The position numbers were made by a program, and so were the translations under genes. Below the pieces are notes generated by a model. It searched no databases, was not told where the DNA came from, and saw nothing but the letters and a program-made list of their open reading frames with translations. From Gammaproteobacteria bacterium (GTDB lineage: Bacteria; Pseudomonadota; Gammaproteobacteria; S012-40), in assembly GCA_027021445.1 (NCBI GenBank), contig JALUUH010000079.1, positions 1 through 42,308 on the forward strand: 42,308 nt of DNA. Direction: 5' to 3'. Of this stretch, positions 36,617 through 42,308 are shown in pieces; position 1 is the stretch's first letter; the number at the start of each line of letters is the position of its first letter.

Positions 36617-39505
36617 ATGGATTTAGGCAAATCTAAAGTTAGAACCAGATTTTTTATAAGTTTAAAATGGAAAGTTATCGGTACAATAATATTGTTTACG
36701 ATTTCTCTAAACGCGTTTTTTTACATCAATGCTGAACGAAAACACGAACAACAGTCTTTAGAAAAACGCCAGGCTATTAAACTAAAAAATGAAACCGCTT
36801 TTGTTGAGCTATCAAACTTATCTATGCTTAGGTTACAACAATATGCCGAAATGATTGTTTCTTTCAAAGAAATCAAGTCAACCATTAACCAACACAACAT
36901 TGAAGAACTTACCCAAAACTTAACGACACTTTGGCCGGTCTTAGAGTTTAACCTAGAAATGGACTTGGTTTCTTTTTTTGATAGCCAGAGCAATTTAATT
37001 TTTTCCAATAGTAGTGCATTAACTAAATCAAAAGAATGGAAAAACTTAATATTCAAAATTAGAAAGGTAAATTCCAACGGCAAACCGCAGTCCAGCGTGG
37101 TTTGTTCGGTGACCTGTCTGCATATCGTAATACTTCCTATACTTTCTGAGAACGGAGAATTTGGTGCAATTGTTCTCGGTGCTTCGATTGCAGAAACCTT
37201 GTATAGTTTCTCCCGGTCACAAACACTTGATGTTGGGATTTTAATAGACAGCGCAAACAATGCAAAAACAGATTTAAGCAACTGGAATCATGACATATCA
37301 CTAATCACCAATAATAACGAAACCTCTAAGCTATTGCGTTATTTGAATCGCAATTACCGACTCGATCAAATAATTAATTCAATCGAAAACTTCAATTTTG
37401 ATGACCGACTTTATTCGATAAATCTTCTCCCGCTCAATCGAATATCCAACAATGATAATGGCTATATTCTTATGGTGGAAGATGTCACTCAAGAACATCT
37501 TAATACTCTAAGCATTCTCAATGAAAACAGAACATTTACTTTTGTCACTACGGCCTTTACTGCATTAATTCTATTATTAATTCTCTGGCCTGCACTGCGA
37601 CGAGTAAAAAACATCACCAATGCATTACCACTCATTGCCCAGACATCTTATGAACAAGCAGATAATATTTTAACCTCAAAAAAACCCAATCGATATCACT
37701 CAGATGAAATCGACACTTTAGAGATTGTTACCGTTCAACTATCTCAACAACTCCGTACACTGTACGAAAAAATCGATAGTCGTACAAAATTACTTTTTAA
37801 AAAAATGGGAGAATTAAAAAACGAAAAGGAATTTATTCAAAAACTTTTTGACACAATGCCTTCTATTCTAATCACCTTGGACCACAACCTTAATATCACT
37901 TCTATTAATAAACACGGCCTTAGTTTATTAGAAAAAGAAGAGGGAAACATTCTTGAGACTAATTTTCAAAAAACATTCAGCTCCTTGAGTGATACCGCAG
38001 AGAAGGATGCGCTGAGAGAAATAGCATCGGGCCTGAGAGAACATTTTGTTATTGAAAAATCATTAAATAACTCCAAATCAAAACCTCGAACCTTAAACTG
38101 GATACATTCTCGTTTACATGGAAAAAATGGGCATAATGCGATTATATTGTCGGTTGGAACCGATGTCACTGCAAGAAAAGAAGCTGAAACCAAGATAACC
38201 TGGCTGGCTAATCACGACCCTCTAACCGGCTTATATAATCGTTACTATTTCGGAGAAATGTTTGAACGAACACTAAAACTTAGCCAACGATACAAAACCA
38301 AGGGCGCTTTAATGTTTTTGGATCTTGATAACTTTAAATACGTAAACGATACCCAAGGTCATTTTGCCGGCGACACCCTCATAAAATCAGTCAGCTCTGT
38401 TTTATCTTCAGTAACTCGGGAAACCGATATTGTCGCACGCATAGGGGGGGATGAATTCGCTATTGTCATACCTGATATTGATGAAACAGGCGCAACTGCG
38501 TTCGCTAGAAAAATTAATACCAAAATTGGCGCGATAAAACTCGCTGCATTTGGAGGCAATTTGCGTACAACAACGAGCATTGGTATTGCACTCTTTCCGG
38601 AACACGGCAACGACGTCGATGATTTGCTATCTAAAGCGGATATTGCAATGTATCAGGCAAAAGAAGGTGGACGTAGTGCCTGGCATTTATTTTCCTCCGA
38701 TGAAAAAGTCCGCGCAAAACTTGAAAGCCAAATCACCTGGAAAGGAAGAATTGAAGATTCATTAAAATTTGATAAATTCAAACTTCTATACCAACCAATC
38801 ATTGATATCCGAACACATACAATATCTCATTACGAAGTTTTACTTAGAATGATTGGCCCTGACAAAAAACTTATATCTCCAACCCCCTTCATCCAAGTCG
38901 CAGAAAAAACCGGGCTTATACGTGAACTCGATCAAATGGTAATCTATAAAGCAGTACAGAAACTTATTTCATTAAATGAACAGGGCCAGCACATCTCGCT
39001 TGCCATCAATTTGTCTGCCCACAGTCTAACGAATAATAATATTTATATACTGCTCAAAGAGCTATTAAACGAAGGCTCGATTGATAGCAATCAATTGATC
39101 TTTGAAATCACTGAAACGGCCATGCTCGAAAAAATTTCTGAAGCCTCGCTACTCATTGAAAACATTCAATCGTTAGGTTGTCGGTTTGCACTCGATGATT
39201 TTGGCGTAGGTTTTTCTTCATTCTATTACTTAAAGAAATTGCCTATCGAGTATATAAAAATCGATGGTGCCTTCATTCGCAACCTTGAGCACAATAAGGA
39301 TGACCAAGCGATGGTTCGCGCCATTACTGAAGTTGCCTACACCTTAGGTAAACGAACAATTGCTGAATTTGTAGAAAATGAAAACACCTTAAAACTACTA
39401 AAAGACTTTCAGGTGGACTTCGCTCAAGGCTATTATATTGGAAAACCTGAAGAAACCTTCAGCATGGAATTTGAACATTCCCCACCTAAATTAGAAATTG
39501 TCTAG
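36617..39505 (+). CDS. Transmembrane PAS-GGDEF-EAL cyclic-di-GMP enzyme
   Basis: This 962-residue protein has a transmembrane helix near residues 20-37 and a periplasmic Cache-like sensor to about 305 (DLVSFFDSQSNLIFSN; a Cys pair in VVCSVTC). A second helix lies near 308-328, and a PAS domain at about 415-525. The GGDEF at 610-614 has an RETD inhibitory site five residues before it. The phosphodiesterase domain has EVL (E740) in place of EAL and DDFGVG at 860-865, with metal-binding residues otherwise present. It may make and degrade c-di-GMP. It follows the barrel gene by 23 bases. Confidence 0.93.
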   Translation: MDLGKSKVRTRFFISLKWKVIGTIILFTISLNAFFYINAERKHEQQSLEKRQAIKLKNETAFVELSNLSMLRLQQYAEMIVSFKEIKSTINQHNIEELTQNLTTLWPVLEFNLEMDLVSFFDSQSNLIFSNSSALTKSKEWKNLIFKIRKVNSNGKPQSSVVCSVTCLHIVILPILSENGEFGAIVLGASIAETLYSFSRSQTLDVGILIDSANNAKTDLSNWNHDISLITNNNETSKLLRYLNRNYRLDQIINSIENFNFDDRLYSINLLPLNRISNNDNGYILMVEDVTQEHLNTLSILNENRTFTFVTTAFTALILLLILWPALRRVKNITNALPLIAQTSYEQADNILTSKKPNRYHSDEIDTLEIVTVQLSQQLRTLYEKIDSRTKLLFKKMGELKNEKEFIQKLFDTMPSILITLDHNLNITSINKHGLSLLEKEEGNILETNFQKTFSSLSDTAEKDALREIASGLREHFVIEKSLNNSKSKPRTLNWIHSRLHGKNGHNAIILSVGTDVTARKEAETKITWLANHDPLTGLYNRYYFGEMFERTLKLSQRYKTKGALMFLDLDNFKYVNDTQGHFAGDTLIKSVSSVLSSVTRETDIVARIGGDEFAIVIPDIDETGATAFARKINTKIGAIKLAAFGGNLRTTTSIGIALFPEHGNDVDDLLSKADIAMYQAKEGGRSAWHLFSSDEKVRAKLESQITWKGRIEDSLKFDKFKLLYQPIIDIRTHTISHYEVLLRMIGPDKKLISPTPFIQVAEKTGLIRELDQMVIYKAVQKLISLNEQGQHISLAINLSAHSLTNNNIYILLKELLNEGSIDSNQLIFEITETAMLEKISEASLLIENIQSLGCRFALDDFGVGFSSFYYLKKLPIEYIKIDGAFIRNLEHNKDDQAMVRAITEVAYTLGKRTIAEFVENENTLKLLKDFQVDFAQGYYIGKPEETFSMEFEHSPPKLEIV

Positions 39506-39569
39506 AAATCTAGTTAATTTTCACCAATAAACCCTTATAATACAGCCTCACTTACAACTCGGCTCTGAA

Positions 39570-40127
39570 ATGCCCTCGATGCTGTCTTTAATTCATAAAT
39601 ATATTCAATTTGCCACCCTAGTCAATCAAGTTATTGGTAAATCCATCCCTTGGCTATGCTTACTGATGGTATTAATAACCTTTACGGTTGTTGTGCTTAG
39701 ATATGCTTTTAATTTTGGCAATATTGCTTTGCAAGAATCTATAATCTACATGCATGCTTCGGTTTTTATGTTAGCAGCTGCTTACACATTAAATCGTGAG
39801 CAACATGTTCGCGTGGACATCTTCTATCATAAATTTACCAAACATCGAAAAGCCTGGGTTAATATTGTGGGCACACTCTTGTTCCTACTCCCGTTATCTG
39901 GATTTATTTTATGGAGCAGCTCAGAATATGTAATCACGTCTTGGACACTGCGAGAAGGCTCACGCGAAGCCGGAGGCTTGCCTTATGTCTATCTACTCAA
40001 AAGCAATATTCTCGCATTCGCAATCTTGTTAATAATTCAGGGCTTATCCGACCTTTTTAAAAACATCTTAATTATCTTAAACCTAGACTCTCCAGTTGAC
40101 CGCTCTCGCCAAGTGGTAACTCACTGA
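39570..40127 (+). CDS. dctQ: TRAP transporter small permease DctQ
   Basis: This 185-residue inner-membrane protein has four hydrophobic helices and the family motifs LRYAFNFGNIALQESIIYMHASVFMLAAAYTLNREQHVRVDIFYH and GREAGGLPYVYLLK-like SREAGGLPYVYLLKS. It pairs with DctM to import organic acids or other anions with a periplasmic DctP protein. The last residues (LNLDSPVDRSRQVVTH) are encoded by the dispersed repeat, not by ancestral dctQ sequence. A TATAAT box lies in the short gap upstream. Confidence 0.92.
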   Translation: MPSMLSLIHKYIQFATLVNQVIGKSIPWLCLLMVLITFTVVVLRYAFNFGNIALQESIIYMHASVFMLAAAYTLNREQHVRVDIFYHKFTKHRKAWVNIVGTLLFLLPLSGFILWSSSEYVITSWTLREGSREAGGLPYVYLLKSNILAFAILLIIQGLSDLFKNILIILNLDSPVDRSRQVVTH

Positions 40128-40162
40128 AATGGTAAAATTAACGATGCGTATTACTGCGGATT
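40076..40162. repeat. Short dispersed repeat, copy 2
   Basis: ACCTAGACTCTCCAGTTGAC, GGTAACTCACTGAAAT and ACTGCGGATT match the copy at 33944-34017. A 13-base insert lies near the right end and the left inverted end is degraded. It overlaps the 3' end of dctQ and supplies its TGA stop. It fills most of the 128-base gap between dctQ and dctM, genes that usually abut or overlap. Confidence 0.65.
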
Positions 40163-40255
40163 CCCGATTAAAGTTTGAAAACGATCAATGCACCACTCCA
40201 ACATCGCCACAAAATACTCCCTAAACCTTAAAATCAATCAACAGACAAAAAAGCT

Positions 40256-41644
40256 ATGCTCGAAGAATTCATGCCCCTCATTATGTTCGCCACTGTCTGT
40301 GGAGTCCTGTTACTCGGCTATCCCGTTGCCTTTACCCTAGCAGGCACGTCCCTCGCATTTGCTTGGCTTGGCTGGGAAATGGAGATATTTGACGAAGACT
40401 TTCTCTTTGCCTTACCTAGTCGTTTATACGGAATCATGGTTAACCAAATTCTAATTGCCGTACCCTTGTTTGTATTTATGGGTGTCTTGCTGGAAAAATC
40501 AAAAATTGCCGAAAATCTTCTTGAAAACATGGGCAAGCTATTCGGCAAGATGCGGGGAGGCCTAGGTATCTCGGTAACACTTGTCGGCATGTTGCTGGCC
40601 GCCAGCACCGGCATTGTTGGCGCTACTGTCGTCACGATGGGCTTACTTGCTTTGCCAACGATGTTACGGCGCGGTTATGATCCTGCTATTTCCGCCGGAA
40701 CTATTTGCGCATCTGGAACCCTAGGGCAAATTATCCCACCTTCGATTATTCTGGTATTGCTTGGCGATGTTTTGTCATCCGCTTATCAGCAAGCACAACT
40801 CGATATGGGAATTTTTTCACCAGAAACCCTATCTGTAGGCGATTTATTTACCGGAGCACTCATACCTGGCCTACTACTTGTGGCCTTATACATTACTTAT
40901 TTACTTATCATAGCCATTATCAAACCAACAGCTATGCCTGCGTTGGCGGACACTGAATATGATTCTAATAACGACTTTAAAATCTATGACTTATTAAAGG
41001 GCTTAGCCCCACCGCTACTACTGATCTTTTTCGTATTGGGGTCAATTTTAGCTGGAATAGCAACTCCCACCGAAGCCGCCTCTGTCGGAGCAATGGGCGC
41101 TCTATTGCTCACATTTATCAACAAGCAATTAACCAAAAAAATCTTAACTGAAGTCGTTCAGCAAACCACCTTAGTAAGCAGCATGGTTTTCATGATCCTA
41201 ATTGGCGCATCGGTTTTTTCTCTTGTATTTAGAGGATTCGGAGGAGATGAACTCGTTCATGAATTACTTAATGATCTTCCAGGGGAAACTTTTGGGGCCA
41301 TAGTTGTTGTCATGTTAATCATGTTTCTGCTTGGATTCGTTCTCGATTTTATTGAAATCACTTTTGTGGTAGTCCCTATTGTTGGCCCTGTTTTATTAGC
41401 GATGGGCGTAGACCCTGTGTGGTTAGGGATTATGATTGCACTGAATTTGCAAACCTCTTTTTTAACACCTCCCTTTGGCTTTGCATTATTTTATTTGCGT
41501 GGCGTTGCAAAAAAATCGTTGACGACACTGCAGATATATAAAGGCGTTACACCTTTTATCATTATTCAATTATTCGTTTTAGCAGTCATTGGATTTTGGC
41601 CTGAATTAGCAACATGGTTGCCAAGCGTGATGAACGGAGAATAA
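40256..41644 (+). CDS. dctM: TRAP transporter large permease DctM
   Basis: This 462-residue polytopic membrane protein has the DctM motifs LLLGYPVAFTLAGTSL, VPLFVFMGVLLEKSKIAENLLENMGKLFGKMRGGLGISVTLVGMLLAASTGIVGATVVTMG, GTLGQIIPPSIILVLLGD and the late LQTSFLTPPFGFALFYLRGV. It forms the transport channel with DctQ. A long cytosolic or periplasmic loop (DTEYDSNNDFKIYD) lies mid-protein. No dctP is in the window on either side, so the binding protein must be encoded elsewhere or beyond the edge. Confidence 0.96.
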   Translation: MLEEFMPLIMFATVCGVLLLGYPVAFTLAGTSLAFAWLGWEMEIFDEDFLFALPSRLYGIMVNQILIAVPLFVFMGVLLEKSKIAENLLENMGKLFGKMRGGLGISVTLVGMLLAASTGIVGATVVTMGLLALPTMLRRGYDPAISAGTICASGTLGQIIPPSIILVLLGDVLSSAYQQAQLDMGIFSPETLSVGDLFTGALIPGLLLVALYITYLLIIAIIKPTAMPALADTEYDSNNDFKIYDLLKGLAPPLLLIFFVLGSILAGIATPTEAASVGAMGALLLTFINKQLTKKILTEVVQQTTLVSSMVFMILIGASVFSLVFRGFGGDELVHELLNDLPGETFGAIVVVMLIMFLLGFVLDFIEITFVVVPIVGPVLLAMGVDPVWLGIMIALNLQTSFLTPPFGFALFYLRGVAKKSLTTLQIYKGVTPFIIIQLFVLAVIGFWPELATWLPSVMNGE

Positions 41645-41849
41645 AACTTTAACTAGTGCTAGCCCGAAAACTACGATAAAAACATAGTCGCTTCACTATC
41701 CCGCTTGTTATTTGACCGGCAAGTGACTTGTTTTTTTCCTACTATTCGAAAATACGTTTTTTTGTACAAAAAATGAATTTTGTCTCGCTGCATTTGCTAT
41801 TTCAAACACAGCTAACCCTGTCAAACTGACATCGGTCACATCAACACCG

Positions 41850-41877
41850 AACCTGAGTCAGGCTGCTTTTTTTCGAT
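41850..41877 (+). terminator. Possible terminator downstream of dctM
   Basis: CCTGAGTCAGG followed by CTGC and seven T could act as a weak rho-independent terminator about 200 bases after dctM. The stem is only four to five bp, so support is limited. Confidence 0.25.
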
Positions 41878-41897
41878 ACTCAGCTTGAATAATAATA

Positions 41898-41925
41898 GAA
41901 TAATAGGGGACGAATAATAGGGGAC
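41898..41925. repeat. Tandem duplication of a 14-bp unit at the RAYT element edge
   Basis: GAATAATAGGGGAC occurs twice head to tail. The second unit runs into the left inverted end of the RAYT element (AATAGGGGACAG). It looks like a local duplication of the element boundary. Confidence 0.7.
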
Positions 41926-42190
41926 AGACCACTATTAACACACATGATTGCTCATCAAAACATAGGCGTGAATATCACATCCACTTTTATCAGCTTGATC
42001 TTTAAGATGATCTAAATACAAGGGATAATCTTCGTCCGTGAAAAAACAAACCGCGCGATTATTCCCACGTTGGATTATATGCCAGGGTATTCCTGGTATT
42101 GAGATACGCACCCTGCGTGGTATTAATCATCTCTCACAATGCTGAAAACCCCCAGAATAATGCCTTAATCGTGACCTGTCCCCTATTTTT
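41913..42190. mobile_element. Degenerate RAYT/IS200-like element with inverted ends
   Basis: AATAGGGGACAGACC on the left and GACCTGTCCCCTATT on the right are inverted copies with two mismatches in 15. GGGGACAG borders of this type are common around REP-associated tyrosine transposase genes. The interior holds the N-terminal part of such a transposase on the minus strand. About 280 bases remain of an element usually near 1 kb. Confidence 0.65.
41935..42123 (-). pseudogene. N-terminal fragment of a REP-associated tyrosine transposase
   Basis: The minus-strand frame reads IPRRVRISIPGIPWHIIQRGNNRAVCFFTDEDYPLY and HLKDQADKSGCDIHAYVLMSNHVC, then TAA. This is the opening of a Y1/IS200-like RAYT protein. 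The expected ATG is ATA, and the frame stops right at the site where NHVH of the HUH motif and the catalytic Tyr half should follow. It is therefore dead twice over. Confidence 0.75.
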
Positions 42191-42239
42191 GTTATTGCCT
42201 ATTGACAGCGTTACGGCTCATATGTGCTAGATTTTTGCT

Positions 42240-42280
42240 ACTGGTATTCTCTCTTTAAGAATACCAGTTTTCTGTTTTTA
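42240..42280 (+). terminator. Rho-independent terminator-like hairpin near the window edge
   Basis: ACTGGTATTCT, loop CTCTTTA, AGAATACCAGT form a perfect 11-bp stem followed by TTTCTGTTTTT. About 35 bases upstream is TTGACA, with an extended -10-like TGCTAGATT after it. The hairpin could end a very short transcript, act as an attenuator of a gene beyond the edge, or be a stand-alone terminator. Confidence 0.6.
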
Positions 42281-42308
42281 GTTTTGGAACTTTTGAAAAC
42301 TCTTTCAA

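Noticed and set aside
40705-40956. 83-codon ORF inside dctM
   Set aside because: It is an out-of-frame shadow of the DctM coding sequence.
41898-41925. Tandem 14-bp units as a CRISPR array
   Set aside because: There are only two units without spacers; they are a duplication of the RAYT element edge.

Overview
The window reads as chromosomal DNA of an AT-leaning gammaproteobacterium. The gene orders ubiC-ubiA-kdsD-kdsC-lptC-lptA-lptB-rpoN-hpf-ptsN-rapZ-npr and gltB-gltD-hemE are typical of that class. An HPr kinase and a mannose-type EIIA inside the rpoN block, and a PEP-CTERM-associated acyltransferase, argue against an enteric host. I cannot name the genus. No tRNA, rRNA or CRISPR array was recognised.

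Layout. 1-1.8 kb: accessory DNA with a ParDE toxin-antitoxin pair, a truncated receiver-like ORF and gene debris. 1.9-3.6 kb: a LysR regulator divergent from a thioredoxin-fold peroxiredoxin-like gene. 3.9-7.3 kb (minus): chemotaxis receptor, outer-membrane barrel and small PstS-like periplasmic protein. 7.5-9.1 kb: a decayed M23-peptidase-like gene, group II intron-like fragments apparently split by a GyrI-like effector-binding gene, and one end of a MITE-like repeat. 9.2-10.3 kb: a PilZ protein and a DUF3047 protein. 10.3-22.9 kb (minus): a long conserved block for ubiquinone synthesis, Kdo synthesis, LPS transport, sigma-54, ribosome hibernation, a regulatory PTS with HprK and RapZ, and MgtE. 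23-24.2 kb: receiver-domain remnants and a complete 156-bp MITE-like element. 24.2-26.3 kb (minus): SrkA kinase and an envelope protein of unknown function. 26.5-33.7 kb (plus): gltB-gltD-hemE with a strong sigma-70-like promoter. 33.7-34.8 kb: an IS110 relic, a short dispersed repeat and the PEP-CTERM-associated acyltransferase. 34.9-39.5 kb (plus): a second module of small PstS-like protein, barrel and transmembrane GGDEF-EAL protein. 39.6-41.6 kb: TRAP permease subunits DctQ and DctM. 41.6-42.3 kb: a RAYT transposase relic between inverted repeats, and a terminator-like hairpin.

How the genes work together. The central block couples envelope construction (KdsD, KdsC, LptCAB) to nitrogen and phosphate-relay regulation (RpoN, PtsN, NPr, EIIA, HprK, RapZ). 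The NPr keeps both His15 and Ser46, so HprK has a plausible partner. GltBD assimilates ammonia and probably belongs to the same nitrogen physiology.

The most interesting pattern is the pair of three-gene modules. Each joins a PstS-like protein of about 145 residues and an outer-membrane barrel to a membrane signal transducer, but the output differs: chemotaxis in one, cyclic-di-GMP turnover in the other. I infer that they are ligand-relay sensory systems; this is not established by the sequence alone. Many decayed mobile elements (IS110, RAYT, MITE, group II intron-like) mark the gaps between conserved blocks, and at two places a repeat supplies the stop codon of a host gene.
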